Below are positions 7,634 to 16,920 of a DNA stretch of 64,000 nt, piece by piece (the stretch's first letter is position 1; the number at the start of each line of letters is the position of its first letter). The stretch spans positions 4,247,001 to 4,311,000 of the forward strand of contig NZ_CP094351.1 in assembly GCF_022807995.1 (NCBI RefSeq), read 5' to 3'. This DNA is from Pseudomonas orientalis. Its GTDB lineage: Bacteria > Pseudomonadota > Gammaproteobacteria > Pseudomonadales > Pseudomonadaceae. The notes under the pieces are model-generated. The model ran no database searches and was not told the origin of the DNA. It worked only from the letters and a program-made list of their open reading frames with translations. The position numbers were made by a program, and so were the translations under genes.

Positions 7634-10341
7634 TGAACCGCCAGGTCACCGCGTCCACCTGCTGTTATTGCGGGGTGGGCTGCGGCGTGCTGATCGAGCA
7701 TGACGGCACCCGCATCCTCGGCGTGCAAGGCGACCCGGAGCACCCGGCCAACTTCGGCAAGCTGTGCAGCAAGGGCGCCAGCCTGCACCTGACTGGTGAC
7801 CTCGATGCCCGTGCCTTGTACCCCGAGTTGCGTCTGGGCAAAGACCTGGCCCGCGCCCGCACCGACTGGGACAGCGCCCTGGAACATGCGGCGACTGTAT
7901 TCGCAAGCACTATCGCCGAACACGGCCCCGACAGCGTGGCGTTCTACATCTCCGGGCAATTGCTGACCGAGGACTACTACAGTTTCAACAAACTGGTGCG
8001 GGCGCTGGTAGGCACCAACAATATCGACAGCAACTCGCGGCTGTGCATGTCCTCGGCAGTGGTGGGCTACAAACGCAGCCTGGGCGCCGATGCGCCGCCG
8101 TGCAGCTATGAAGATCTGGAGACCAGCGACTGTGTGATGATCGTCGGCAGCAACATGGCCTATGCGCACCCGGTTCTGTTCCGACGCCTGGAGGAAGCCA
8201 AGGCGCGACGACCGCAGATGAAAGTGGTGGTGATCGACCCACGGCGTACAGACACCTGCGACCTGGCTGATCTGCACCTGGCGATCCTGCCGGGCACGGA
8301 TGTCGCGCTGTTCCACGGGATTTTGCATCTGCTGCTGTGGGAAGACTGGATCGACCGCGACTTCATTCACGCCCATACCGACGGCCTGGCAGCACTCAAA
8401 CGCCTGGTGCATGACTACACGCCGCAAATGGTCACGCAACTGTGCGGCATCAGCGTCGAACAGCTGCGCCTGTGCGCGCAGTGGGTGGGCACCTCCAGCA
8501 GCTTCCTGTCGCTGTGGTGCATGGGGCTTAACCAGTCGACTGCGGGCAGTGCAAAAAACAGCGCGCTGATCAACCTGCACCTGGCCACCGGTACGATCGG
8601 CAAGCCAGGCTGCGGCCCGTTTTCCCTGACCGGCCAACCCAATGCCATGGGCGGGCGCGAGACCGGCAGCTTGTCGAACCTGCTGCCTGGGCACCGCGAC
8701 GCCGCCAACCCCGAACACCGCGCAGAAGTCGCCGCTTATTGGGGCGTCGATCAACTGCCCGCTGGCACCGGCCTCACGGCCATCGAACTGTTTGAGCAGG
8801 TGCAGGCGGGCAAGATCAAGGCGCTGTGGATCGCCTGCACCAACCCCGCCCAATCGTTGCCGGACCAGAATGCCGTGCGTGCCGCCCTGGCGGCGTGTCC
8901 GTTCGTGGTGTTGCAGGAGGCGTTTCGAACCACCGAGACCGCCGCCTACGCCGACCTGCTGCTGCCCGCCGCCAGTTGGGGCGAAAAAGAAGGCACGGTG
9001 ACCAACTCCGAACGGCGTATTTCCCATGTGCGCCGCGCCATCACCCCACCGGGCGAATCACGACCTGACTGGGCGATTACCGTGGATTTCGCGCAGCGCC
9101 TGGAGCGCCGTCTACGGCCGGGCCTCGATAGCCTGTTTGCCTTTGAGCAGCCGGCGCAGATCTTTGACGAATTCAAGCTGTTGACTCAAGCGCGCGATCT
9201 GGATTTGTCCGGCCTCAGCCATGCCTTGCTTGACCGACTCGGCCCGCAACAGTGGCCGTTTCCCGTGGGCGCACAGGCCGGGACGCCACGACTTTACGTC
9301 GACGGTATTTTTCCCACCGATAACGGCCGTGCGCAGTTTGTTGCCGACCCTTATCGCGCCGCCAAGGAGCAGCGTGACGCACGCTTTCCCCTGACCCTGA
9401 TCACCGGTCGTCTGCGCGACCAGTGGCACGGCATGAGCCGCACCGGCACCGCGGCGCAGTTGTTCGGGCATGTCAGCGAGGCGCTGCTGAGCCTGCATCC
9501 TGACGAAATGCGCCGTCACCGCTTCAAGGAGGGCGATCTGGTCAGCCTGAAGAGTCGTCGAGGCAGTGTGGTGGTCGCGGTCACCAGCGATGACAGCGTG
9601 CGCCCCGGTCAAGCGTTTCTGCCGATGCATTGGGGCGACCGCTTTCTCAAAGGCGGCGTCAATGTGCTCACCCAGCCGGCGTTCGATCCGTTGTCCAAAC
9701 AGCCGGAACTCAAACACAGCGGTGTGCGCCTTGAGGCTATTGAACTGCCGTGGCAGCTGTTTGCGCTGATCGAGGGCGACGTGCAACGCCATTTCGACGC
9801 CCTGCGCCCGCTGTGCGAAGAGTTTGCCTATGTCAGCCTGAGCCTGAGCGGACGTGAACGGCCGGCGCTGTTGGTGCGCGCAGCCCATACCGAGGCGCCC
9901 GACCTGCAACTATTGACCCGCATCGACCAACTGCTGGGCCTGCACGACGGCCCGGTGATGGCCTATGACGACCCGCGCCGCTCTATCGGCAAACGGGTGA
10001 AAGTCGAACAGGGCCGTATCACAGCGGTTCGCCTGGCCGGTGAAACCCTGGCCCGGCATTGGCTGCAAAGCCTGTGGCTGGAGGGCCGCACCGACGATCA
10101 ACTGCGTCGCTGGCTCCTGGCGCCCCTGAGCGCGCCACCGGGGGCAGCGGCAGCCAGCAGCAAAATCCTGTGCAATTGCAAACATGTCAGCGAAACCGCG
10201 GTGTGCGCCGGGATTGCCCGTGGTCTGGACCTGACCGGGCTCAAACAGGAACTGCAATGCGGTACGCAATGCGGCTCCTGCGTGCCGGAAATCAAACGTC
10301 TGCTGGCCGCCAGCCCGCAGCCAATCGCAATCAGTGTGTGA
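7633..10341 (+). CDS. nasC: Assimilatory nitrate reductase, catalytic subunit
   Basis: A 902-residue molybdopterin enzyme that reduces nitrate to nitrite. The N-terminus carries a [4Fe-4S] motif (CYCGVGC and later KLCSKG). The middle is the bis-MGD oxidoreductase fold, followed by a molydopterin-binding domain (LITGRLRDQWHGMSRTG). The last 60 residues form an extra BFD-like [2Fe-2S] module with CNCKHVS and CGTQCGSC, a known feature of the NasA/NasC class that links it to its electron donor. No TAT signal is visible, which fits a cytoplasmic assimilatory enzyme. The symbol follows PAO1, where nasA is the transporter; other species call this gene nasA. Confidence 0.95.
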   Translation: MNRQVTASTCCYCGVGCGVLIEHDGTRILGVQGDPEHPANFGKLCSKGASLHLTGDLDARALYPELRLGKDLARARTDWDSALEHAATVFASTIAEHGPDSVAFYISGQLLTEDYYSFNKLVRALVGTNNIDSNSRLCMSSAVVGYKRSLGADAPPCSYEDLETSDCVMIVGSNMAYAHPVLFRRLEEAKARRPQMKVVVIDPRRTDTCDLADLHLAILPGTDVALFHGILHLLLWEDWIDRDFIHAHTDGLAALKRLVHDYTPQMVTQLCGISVEQLRLCAQWVGTSSSFLSLWCMGLNQSTAGSAKNSALINLHLATGTIGKPGCGPFSLTGQPNAMGGRETGSLSNLLPGHRDAANPEHRAEVAAYWGVDQLPAGTGLTAIELFEQVQAGKIKALWIACTNPAQSLPDQNAVRAALAACPFVVLQEAFRTTETAAYADLLLPAASWGEKEGTVTNSERRISHVRRAITPPGESRPDWAITVDFAQRLERRLRPGLDSLFAFEQPAQIFDEFKLLTQARDLDLSGLSHALLDRLGPQQWPFPVGAQAGTPRLYVDGIFPTDNGRAQFVADPYRAAKEQRDARFPLTLITGRLRDQWHGMSRTGTAAQLFGHVSEALLSLHPDEMRRHRFKEGDLVSLKSRRGSVVVAVTSDDSVRPGQAFLPMHWGDRFLKGGVNVLTQPAFDPLSKQPELKHSGVRLEAIELPWQLFALIEGDVQRHFDALRPLCEEFAYVSLSLSGRERPALLVRAAHTEAPDLQLLTRIDQLLGLHDGPVMAYDDPRRSIGKRVKVEQGRITAVRLAGETLARHWLQSLWLEGRTDDQLRRWLLAPLSAPPGAAAASSKILCNCKHVSETAVCAGIARGLDLTGLKQELQCGTQCGSCVPEIKRLLAASPQPIAISV

Positions 10342-10351
10342 GGGAAAAAAC

Positions 10352-11095
10352 ATGAGCGCAAAAGTGTGGCTGGTAGGCGCCGGGCCCGGTGATCCGGAAT
10401 TGCTCACCCTCAAAGCGGTAAGGGCCCTGCATGAAGCAGACGTGGTGTTGATCGACGATCTGGTCAACCCGGCCGTCCTGGAACACTGCGCCGACGCGCG
10501 TGTGATCACCGTTGGCAAGCGCGGCGGCTGTCGCTCTACACCGCAGGATTTCATTCACCGCCTGATGCTGCGCTATGCGCGCCAGGGCAAGTGCGTGGTG
10601 CGGCTTAAAGGCGGCGATCCGTGCATTTTCGGTCGGGGTGGGGAAGAATCGACGTGGCTGCGTGAGCGTGGAATCGAGGTGGAGCTGGTCAACGGCATCA
10701 CCTCGGGGCTCGCCGGAGCGACCCATTGCGATATCCCGTTGACCTTGCGCGGCGTGAGCCGTGGGGTGACCCTGGTCACCGCGCATACCCAGGATGACAG
10801 CAGCCTGAACTGGCGTGCACTGGCCGAAGGCGGGACGACGCTGGTGGTGTACATGGGCGTGGCCAAGCTGGAAGCCATCCGGCAACAGTTGCTGGAGGGC
10901 GGCATGGCCGCGGATATGCCGGTGGCGATGATCGAAAATGCATCGCTGCCCGCACAGCGCGAATGCCGTAGCCACCTGGGCGCCATGCATGAAGACGCGC
11001 AGGCTTTTGCGCTCAAGAGTCCGGCAATCCTGGTGATTGGCCGTGTTGCCGGCGCAGCGCAGATGGCGTGCGTTGCAGCGGCGGCCAGCGCCTGA
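10352..11095 (+). CDS. cobA: Uroporphyrinogen-III C-methyltransferase
   Basis: A 247-residue SAM-dependent methylase with GAGPGDPELLT at the N-terminus, the RLKGGDPCIFGRGGEE loop and GVTSG-like NGITSGLAG, all typical of SUMT. It makes precorrin-2, the precursor of sirohaem. Its place as last gene of the nirB-nirD-nasC unit fits supply of sirohaem to NirB. It starts 10 bases after nasC behind a GAGGGAAA ribosome site, and a terminator follows at 11111-11140. Confidence 0.94.
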   Translation: MSAKVWLVGAGPGDPELLTLKAVRALHEADVVLIDDLVNPAVLEHCADARVITVGKRGGCRSTPQDFIHRLMLRYARQGKCVVRLKGGDPCIFGRGGEESTWLRERGIEVELVNGITSGLAGATHCDIPLTLRGVSRGVTLVTAHTQDDSSLNWRALAEGGTTLVVYMGVAKLEAIRQQLLEGGMAADMPVAMIENASLPAQRECRSHLGAMHEDAQAFALKSPAILVIGRVAGAAQMACVAAAASA

Positions 11096-11110
11096 GGCAA
11101 ATCGCAGGCG

Positions 11111-11140
11111 AAAAAAAGCCCGGCCTGAGCCGGGCTTTTT
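11111..11140. terminator. Bidirectional terminator between cobA and oprF
   Basis: GCCCGGC, loop CTGA, GCCGGGC, flanked by seven A on the left and five T on the right, so it can stop transcription from both converging genes. Confidence 0.92.
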
Positions 11141-11155
11141 GTGAAACTCGGCTAA

Positions 11156-12136
11156 TTACTTAGCTTGAGCTTCAACCGCTGCTTCTACGCGACGGTTAAC
11201 AGCACGACCAGCTTCAGTTGCGTTGTCAGCAACTGGGCGGGATTCGCCGTAACCTACGGAGGTGATGCGGCTAGGAGCTACGCCATCTTTAACCAGGACT
11301 TGCTTAACAGCGTCAGCACGACGCTGGGACAGCTTCTGGTTGTAAGCGTCTGGACCTACGGAGTCAGTGTGACCAGCCACTTCTACGTTGGTGTCTGGGT
11401 ACTGAGCCATGAAGTCGGCCAGGTTTTTAACGTCGCCATAGCTGTTAGGCTTAACAACAGCCTTGTCGAAGTCGAACTTAACGTCCAGCTCAACACGAAC
11501 AACCTGAGCAACCGGAGCTTCTGGCTCTGGAACTGGCTCTGGAGCTGGTGCTGGGGTAGGAGCTGGAGCTGCTGCGCCGGCGTTACCGCCGAAGTTCACA
11601 CCCAGGCCAACCAGTGCAGAGTAGTCCCACTTGCCGTTGTCCAGACCGTAGTCGGCTTCAACACCAGCACGAGCGTACAGGTTGTTGGTGAAGTAGTACT
11701 TCACGCCGGTACCGATGGTAGCGAAAGTGGTCTGGTCGCGACCGCTGTGGCCGTCAGCTTGCACGTTGGTACGGCTCTGGTGGCCGAAACCGCCTTCAAC
11801 GTATGGACGCAGGCTGTCAACGCCAGCTTGACCGAAGTGGTATTGGGCAACCAGGCTGCCGGTATCACCTTTGATCTTCTGGCTACCAGTGCCGTCGTTC
11901 GAACGGGTGTGGTTAGTCTTGTCGTAGGACAGGTTCAAGGACAGGTCGTCGGTCAAGAAGTAACCGATGCGAGCGCCAGGATTGAAGCCGTCTTCGATGT
12001 GCTTGACGCTATCGTTGTACTGCTTCTTGTAGAACAGCTCGCCTTCAACTGCGCCTTGGCCTTGTGCCAGAACGCCGAAAGAAGTAGCGGCAATAAGAGA
12101 ACCAATGGCCAAGCCCAAGGTGTTTTTCAGTTTCAT
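11156..12136 (-). CDS. oprF: Major outer-membrane porin OprF (OmpA family)
   Basis: A 326-residue outer-membrane protein. It has a signal peptide ending near ATSFGVLAQG, an eight-stranded beta-barrel domain (to about 180), a Pro-Ala-Glu linker (APTPAPAPEPVPEPEAP) and a C-terminal OmpA peptidoglycan-binding domain with GHTDSVGPDAYNQKLSQRRA. It anchors the outer membrane to the wall and acts as a non-specific porin. No cysteine appears in the chain, whereas P. aeruginosa OprF has four in this linker region. sigX lies 107 bases upstream on the same strand, the known sigX-oprF order. Confidence 0.97.
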   Translation of the reverse strand: MKLKNTLGLAIGSLIAATSFGVLAQGQGAVEGELFYKKQYNDSVKHIEDGFNPGARIGYFLTDDLSLNLSYDKTNHTRSNDGTGSQKIKGDTGSLVAQYHFGQAGVDSLRPYVEGGFGHQSRTNVQADGHSGRDQTTFATIGTGVKYYFTNNLYARAGVEADYGLDNGKWDYSALVGLGVNFGGNAGAAAPAPTPAPAPEPVPEPEAPVAQVVRVELDVKFDFDKAVVKPNSYGDVKNLADFMAQYPDTNVEVAGHTDSVGPDAYNQKLSQRRADAVKQVLVKDGVAPSRITSVGYGESRPVADNATEAGRAVNRRVEAAVEAQAK

Positions 12137-12243
12137 CCGTTAAATCCCCATCTGGTGATTGTAAAGCAGTCCCACAAACCGGGGGACAACTCGGCGACAA
12201 GTCTAACAGAACTTGCCTACACGTAAGAGATATTTGCCACGTA

Positions 12244-12834
12244 CTAAGTTTCAGTCTCGCCCGCAAATTTCTCACGTAATTTATCAAGAGCACGTTTGTA
12301 ACGCATTTTTGTAGCACTCAAACCCATGTGCATGATGTCAGCGATTTCCTGAAATTCCAATTCTGCGACGAAACGTAGCACCAGAATTTCACGGTCAATC
12401 GGATTCACATGCACCAACCAGCGATCGAGTCCGCCCTTTTCCTCGGGTAACGGCGCCTTTTCTTCAGACGCTTCCTCAAGGGGGTCCAGACTCAACGCGT
12501 CCATCAAGCGACGCTTTCGCCGTTCCTTGCGATACTGCGTGATGCACTCGTTGTACGTGATGCTGTAGAGCCAGGTCTTGAACTTCGATTTGCCCTCGAA
12601 GTTCTTCAGGCCGTACAGCACCTTGAGCATCACTTCCTGACAGACATCGTCCGCATCTCTATCGTTCCCCAAATACCTTGAACAAACGTTGAACAGAGTG
12701 CGTTGATACCTGCGCATCAATTCTTCGTACGCGCGTGTTACGTGAAACAGCTCCGTGTGCGAACGCGCGACCAACTCCTCATCAGAGAGCTCACGGGGGT
12801 CATAGCGCGTGGACAGCGTTTGGGCTTTATTCAA
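12244..12834 (-). CDS. sigX: ECF sigma factor SigX
   Basis: A 196-residue ECF sigma factor. Region 2 is seen in YQRTLFNVCSRYLGN and DADDVCQEVMLKVL, and region 4 in PIDREILVLRFVAELEFQEIA. SigX is known to drive oprF and fatty-acid and envelope genes upon cell-wall stress. No anti-sigma gene is adjacent, which is the normal state for this locus. cmpX lies 87 bases upstream and oprF downstream. Confidence 0.96.
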   Translation of the reverse strand: MNKAQTLSTRYDPRELSDEELVARSHTELFHVTRAYEELMRRYQRTLFNVCSRYLGNDRDADDVCQEVMLKVLYGLKNFEGKSKFKTWLYSITYNECITQYRKERRKRRLMDALSLDPLEEASEEKAPLPEEKGGLDRWLVHVNPIDREILVLRFVAELEFQEIADIMHMGLSATKMRYKRALDKLREKFAGETET

Positions 12835-12921
12835 AACAAGTCGTGCCGGCAGTCAGGTCAATGTCCGCTGCAACCCGGTCAGCCGGGTTTGCGGCGGCGT
12901 ACATTAGCAGGGTTTGCCGGT

Positions 12922-13752
12922 TTAGCGGCTACTGACCTGCTGCTCCAGAAGAATCCGGTTGGACAGCGACACCAGTTCCCCGTCATCGGTCAGCACGGTC
13001 GTCTTGACTGTGCCGATCTCCTCGATTTGCCCTTCGACCTCGCCCACACGCACCTGTTGCCCCACCTGATACAACTCACGCACATAGATTCCCGCAAGAA
13101 TCTGACCGGCAATTTCCCGGCTTCCCAAGCCCATGGCCAGTGCAACGGCCAGACCAACGGTAATCAAAACGATCACGATAACGTGGTTCAGCAGGTCAGT
13201 CTTGACCTCCAGCTGGCTGATCGCAACCGAAATACTGATGATGATCACCAGCCCCTGGGCAATTCGTCCCAGGCCTGCCGCATAATCGAGCCCGACGCCT
13301 TCGGCCGCCCCGCGCACCAGGCCGTTGGCCAGTTGCGCGAGCAAAACACCTACCAGCAACACCAGCGCGCCGCCGAAAACTTTCGGCAAATACAGCGCCA
13401 GCATGTCGAGCGTAGCTGAAACTCGCTCAAGTCCAAGGGACTGAGCCGCAGAAACCAGAAAAATAAGCAGAACGAACCAATAAACGATCTTGCCGATCAG
13501 CGTGGAGATCGGCACCTGCAGCCCGGCACGCCCCAGCAGCTTGGTCAGCCCGGTACCGGCCATCAGGCGATCCAGCCCGAGTTTGGCGAGCAATTTGGAT
13601 AACAGGGTGTCGAGCAGCTTGGCCACGACAAAACCCAGCAATACCAGAACCAACGCACCAAACAGGTTGGGAATGAAATTCGCCACCTTGGTCCACAATG
13701 CGGTCATCGCGGTGACCAGGCTCTGGGTCCAGAGATCAAGTTCCATATTCAA
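12922..13752 (-). CDS. cmpX: CmpX, mechanosensitive-channel-like membrane protein
   Basis: A 276-residue inner-membrane protein with about five hydrophobic segments, ending in an MscS-like beta domain (YVRELYQVGQQVRVG, then IGTVKTTVLTDDGELV). It has conserved-repeat segments such as LVLLGFVVAKLLDTLL and ALVLLVGVLLAQLANGLV, as in CmpX of P. aeruginosa. In that family loss of cmpX raises SigX activity, so it probably reports membrane tension. Its start overlaps the crfX stop by four bases. Confidence 0.92.
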   Translation of the reverse strand: MNMELDLWTQSLVTAMTALWTKVANFIPNLFGALVLVLLGFVVAKLLDTLLSKLLAKLGLDRLMAGTGLTKLLGRAGLQVPISTLIGKIVYWFVLLIFLVSAAQSLGLERVSATLDMLALYLPKVFGGALVLLVGVLLAQLANGLVRGAAEGVGLDYAAGLGRIAQGLVIIISISVAISQLEVKTDLLNHVIVIVLITVGLAVALAMGLGSREIAGQILAGIYVRELYQVGQQVRVGEVEGQIEEIGTVKTTVLTDDGELVSLSNRILLEQQVSSR

Positions 13753-13994
13753 TCAGCCTTATCAGCAGTGCGAGCAAGAGGTTTATGTCGGGAAACCGGT
13801 GATACATGGGCCGAACCGTTGTTCAGGGCCATCATCAACGCCGGCACCCAACGCCCGAGCAGACCGAACAGATCCCCCGCCCCGACCTGACGGTTGGCGG
13901 TTTTCAGTACGCGGCCCAGGCAGGCATCGTCATCACGGTTGGATGGCGAAGCATTGAGCATGTCACGCAAAGACTGTTCGAACGGATCGTGCAT
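13749..13994 (-). CDS. crfX: CrfX, small conserved protein of the cmaX-sigX cluster
   Basis: An 81-residue protein with no signal peptide or recognised fold, reading MHDPFEQSLRDMLNAS at its start. It is identified by position and size: in Pseudomonas the order is cmaX-crfX-cmpX-sigX-oprF. The ATG at 13994 was chosen over an upstream one at 14009 because the protein-like sequence begins there. Function unknown; it overlaps cmpX by four bases and is probably co-translated. Confidence 0.85.
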   Translation of the reverse strand: MHDPFEQSLRDMLNASPSNRDDDACLGRVLKTANRQVGAGDLFGLLGRWVPALMMALNNGSAHVSPVSRHKPLARTADKAD

Positions 13995-14080
13995 AGAGAC
14001 CTCTCGCAAGTGATTTAAAAGACGAGGGTAAAATTCATCGGGTCACATCGACCCTTTCCTACGTTCAGCTCATATTCAGT

Positions 14081-15082
14081 TCAAACCCAGCGTAACCGTC
14101 GAAAAAGCCACCATTGACCCAGCGCCACCGAGACCATCAGCAGGCAGGCAATCATGAATCCGTAGGGGCTGCTGGAAAAAGGTATTCCCCCCACGTTGAT
14201 GCCCAGCAAGCCGGTCAGAAAACTCATCGGCAAGAAGATGCCGGTGATGATTCCGAAGCGGTACATGGTGCGGTTCATGCGCAGGCTCAAACGCCTGTCT
14301 TCAGCCTCAAGTACAAGCCCCACGCGCTCCCGAGCCAGTTCCAGCTCCTCCAGATACCGGGTCAGGCTGTTGTGCAACTCGTTCCAATAGTCGGCGTCGT
14401 CATCACAGAACCACGCCAGTTTGGTCCGCGTCAGCTGCGCAAAAATATCCCGTTGCGGCGCCAGGAAACGCTTGAGCCCGGCCGCTCGTCTACGGATCTG
14501 CAAAACACTGCCATGCTCGGGGGTATACCGTTCGTCGGCGTCGAGTTTTTCTTCCTCTGCATCGACGATTTCAGACAGACCAGTGACCAGATCCTGCACT
14601 TTGTTGGTCAGGTATTGCGCCATATAAAGGATCAGTTCCGACGCGGTCCTGGGGCCTTTACCCTCGTCCAGTTGCACCAGCAGCTCATCGGTGGCGCGTA
14701 ACGGGCGCAACCGCAGGGAAATCACACGATTGGCCGCTGCGAATATACGTACCGAAACCATGTCTTCCGGTTCCGCGCCTGGATTGAGATTGATCCCGCG
14801 CAGAAACAGTAACAATTCGGCATCCGGCAACGGCAACAGCCGCGGGCGGGTGTTTTCTTCCAGCAGAAGGTCACACGCAAACTCGCTCAAACCGCTGGAT
14901 TTGCGCAGCCAGGTCTGGGTTTGCGGATGACTGCGGTCCCAATGCAACCACAGGCTTTCCTGGGGCTGCAGTTGCAGCGCGTCAAGCTCAGTCCGGACAA
15001 TCGAACGCGCACCGCCTTTACCATCCAGCACCAGGGCATGCACCAGCCCCCATTGCGCGTTGTCTTCCTCGAACATCCTCAT
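14081..15082 (-). CDS. cmaX: CmaX, CorA/ZntB-like divalent cation transporter
   Basis: A 333-residue protein of the CorA superfamily, with a long cytoplasmic N-domain and two C-terminal membrane helices (about 275-330). The signature loop between helices reads LLGINVGGIP, with GIN in place of the classical GMN of CorA, as in ZntB-type proteins. It heads the cmaX-crfX-cmpX cluster. An alternative start lies two codons in (15076). Metal specificity cannot be read from the sequence. Confidence 0.88.
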   Translation of the reverse strand: MRMFEEDNAQWGLVHALVLDGKGGARSIVRTELDALQLQPQESLWLHWDRSHPQTQTWLRKSSGLSEFACDLLLEENTRPRLLPLPDAELLLFLRGINLNPGAEPEDMVSVRIFAAANRVISLRLRPLRATDELLVQLDEGKGPRTASELILYMAQYLTNKVQDLVTGLSEIVDAEEEKLDADERYTPEHGSVLQIRRRAAGLKRFLAPQRDIFAQLTRTKLAWFCDDDADYWNELHNSLTRYLEELELARERVGLVLEAEDRRLSLRMNRTMYRFGIITGIFLPMSFLTGLLGINVGGIPFSSSPYGFMIACLLMVSVALGQWWLFRRLRWV

Positions 15083-15101
15083 CCCTTTCGGCTACCGCGA
15101 T

Positions 15102-15593
15102 TTATTCAGGCATTTTCAGTGGGCTGGGCGAGACGATCACCCCGTTGTTATCGGCGTACACGTACTCGCCCGGGCGGAACGTCACGCCCGCAAAGGTCAC
15201 CACCACGTTCAGGTCACCCAGGCCACGCTTGTCGGTTTTCATCGGATGGGAGGCCAGGGCCTGCACACCCAGATCGGTCTGGGCAATGACATCGACATCG
15301 CGGATGCAACCGTAGATGACCATGCCTTCCCAGCCGTTTTTCGCAGCCTTCTCGGCGATCAGGTCACCGAGCAACGCACGCCGTAGCGAACCGCCTCCAT
15401 CGACCACCAGCACCTTGCCGGCGCCCGGTTGCTCGGCCTGCGCCTTGACCAGGGAGTTATCCTCGAAGCATTTGAGGGTGACAATCTCGCCGCCGAAGGA
15501 GTCTCGGCCACCGAAATTGCTGAACATCGGCTCAAGCACCTGTACCAGCTCCGGGTAGGCGTCGCACAGGTCGGGGGTCACGTAATGGTCCAT
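15102..15593 (-). CDS. RraA-family protein (RNase E inhibitor / aldolase-like fold)
   Basis: A 163-residue protein with GKVLVVDGGGSLRRALLGD and IYGCIRDVD, the hallmark segments of RraA. RraA binds RNase E and lowers mRNA decay in E. coli. Many homologues are instead class II aldolases acting on 4-hydroxy-4-methyl-2-oxoglutarate, and the same DGGGSxRxALLGD loop serves that reaction, so either role is possible. The start at 15593 has an AGGAG site seven bases ahead; a longer open frame to 15728 has no such support. Confidence 0.88.
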   Translation of the reverse strand: MDHYVTPDLCDAYPELVQVLEPMFSNFGGRDSFGGEIVTLKCFEDNSLVKAQAEQPGAGKVLVVDGGGSLRRALLGDLIAEKAAKNGWEGMVIYGCIRDVDVIAQTDLGVQALASHPMKTDKRGLGDLNVVVTFAGVTFRPGEYVYADNNGVIVSPSPLKMPE

Positions 15594-15824
15594 CGCGAAA
15601 CTCCTGTCGTCAAAGAAGGGGTCGAACAGCTCACGGCATACATCAGGAAAAACGTGCTGCAGCAGGCATTCTTTAAATGCCCAGCCACTGGCGCCGGCCA
15701 TGATCAAACCGCAATCAGCGCAACGCAATAGCCGTTACGCGACTGAATATGACCAGAAGCGCCTGAGGCGTCATATCTTAGCCGCAACCACTCAAGAGTG
15801 AAACGCCCTCGCTGGAACGCTTCG

Positions 15825-16814
15825 TCAAACCGCCACAGCCACCTCTGGCTCGGTGCCGGACAACGGTGTCAACGGGTCTCGCAACCAGCGCTCCACCAAG
15901 GGCCAGACCTGGGCTTGCGCGGCTTTGCTGACAAGCATTTGTACGTGCCCGAAATCTTCGGTAAAACCCTGCCGACGCCCCAGGCACAGGTACTGGCGAT
16001 GCTCGCTGCCGACTTGCTCGAACAGCTTGCGACACGCCCAGTCCGGATCCTGCCGATCGCCCGCAGCGCTGACTGCCAACAGCGGCACGTCGACCTCTGC
16101 CAGGCCTTTCCACCAATCCCCCTCGGCATCGCCAAAGCGGCCGAACAGGCCATTCCAGCGCAGCGCTTCGATCATCACACCGGCCGGTTCGTCCTCCGGC
16201 CCACGCTTGAACCGAGGGCCGGACACTTGGGCCAGACGCTTGAGGATAAATCGACCGCCCCACTCCACCAGTGGAATTTTCAACGGCCAATGCGTGCGGC
16301 TGACCTGGCAGCCAAATAACGCCACTGAGGCCACCGACTGAGCGCTTAAGGTTTGCCCGCCCAGCGCCGCAGCCAACGTCGTGGCGCCGAGGGAGTGCCC
16401 GATCCAGTGCGGCACCTGCCCGCTTTGCTCGTGCACAAAGGCGCCAATGGCCGGCAAATCGTAGCGCGCATAATCGGCGACACGGTTGCGCACGTAGTCG
16501 TGGTTGCGCTTGGACAGGCCATGGCCGCGCATTTCCGGGATCCACACATCAAATCCCCGACGCGCGAGGTGGGCCCCCAGGCCGATGCCCTTGGGCGAAT
16601 ACCAGAAGCGCCGATTGGAGAAACTGCCGTGCAGGAAAATAACCGGCGTGCCCCGGTTTTCCGGGACATCGGCCAGGCCCAGACGGGTAACCGCCAACTC
16701 GACGGTACCGTCGGGGCTGTTGCCGGGTTTAAGCCGATACACATCTTCACTCAGGTCGCCACGACGTTCAGCGCTGATCAGGGCGACGGGAAACAGGTTG
16801 CTGCTGCTTTGCAT
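15825..16814 (-). CDS. Alpha/beta-fold hydrolase
   Basis: A 329-residue hydrolase with the oxyanion segment FLHGSFSNRRFW, nucleophile elbow GHSLGA and a late histidine in EDFGHVQML, which complete a Ser-Asp/Glu-His triad of the serine hydrolase type. The lid region is unusually rich in Trp and Arg. Substrate unknown. The start at 16814 (MQSSSNLF) is preferred to ATG 16865, which would place the extra residues within the ppsA terminator region. It lies between ppsA and rraA, the order I recall in PAO1 (PA1771). Confidence 0.82.
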   Translation of the reverse strand: MQSSSNLFPVALISAERRGDLSEDVYRLKPGNSPDGTVELAVTRLGLADVPENRGTPVIFLHGSFSNRRFWYSPKGIGLGAHLARRGFDVWIPEMRGHGLSKRNHDYVRNRVADYARYDLPAIGAFVHEQSGQVPHWIGHSLGATTLAAALGGQTLSAQSVASVALFGCQVSRTHWPLKIPLVEWGGRFILKRLAQVSGPRFKRGPEDEPAGVMIEALRWNGLFGRFGDAEGDWWKGLAEVDVPLLAVSAAGDRQDPDWACRKLFEQVGSEHRQYLCLGRRQGFTEDFGHVQMLVSKAAQAQVWPLVERWLRDPLTPLSGTEPEVAVAV

Positions 16815-16827
16815 AAGGCTCTTGCAC

Positions 16828-16860
16828 AAAAAAGGGCGGCGTCCGGTAGGAGTTCCGCCC
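16828..16860 (-). terminator. Terminator downstream of ppsA
   Basis: Read on the minus strand, GGGCGG (16860-16855) pairs with CCGCCC (16839-16834) and runs into six T. A second, longer palindrome (TGCCGGTCACC with GGTGACCGGCA, 16875-16903) lies closer to the ppsA stop but has no good T run on this strand. Confidence 0.72.
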
Positions 16861-16920
16861 TGCACAGATAAGAATGCCGGTCACCCTCGACAGGTGACCG
16901 GCACTTTTGACGTAGCGGCT

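Noticed and set aside
15594..15728. N-terminal extension of the RraA-family protein with CADC and other cysteines
   Set aside because: The AGGAG at seven bases before ATG 15593 and the family length of about 160 residues place the start there.
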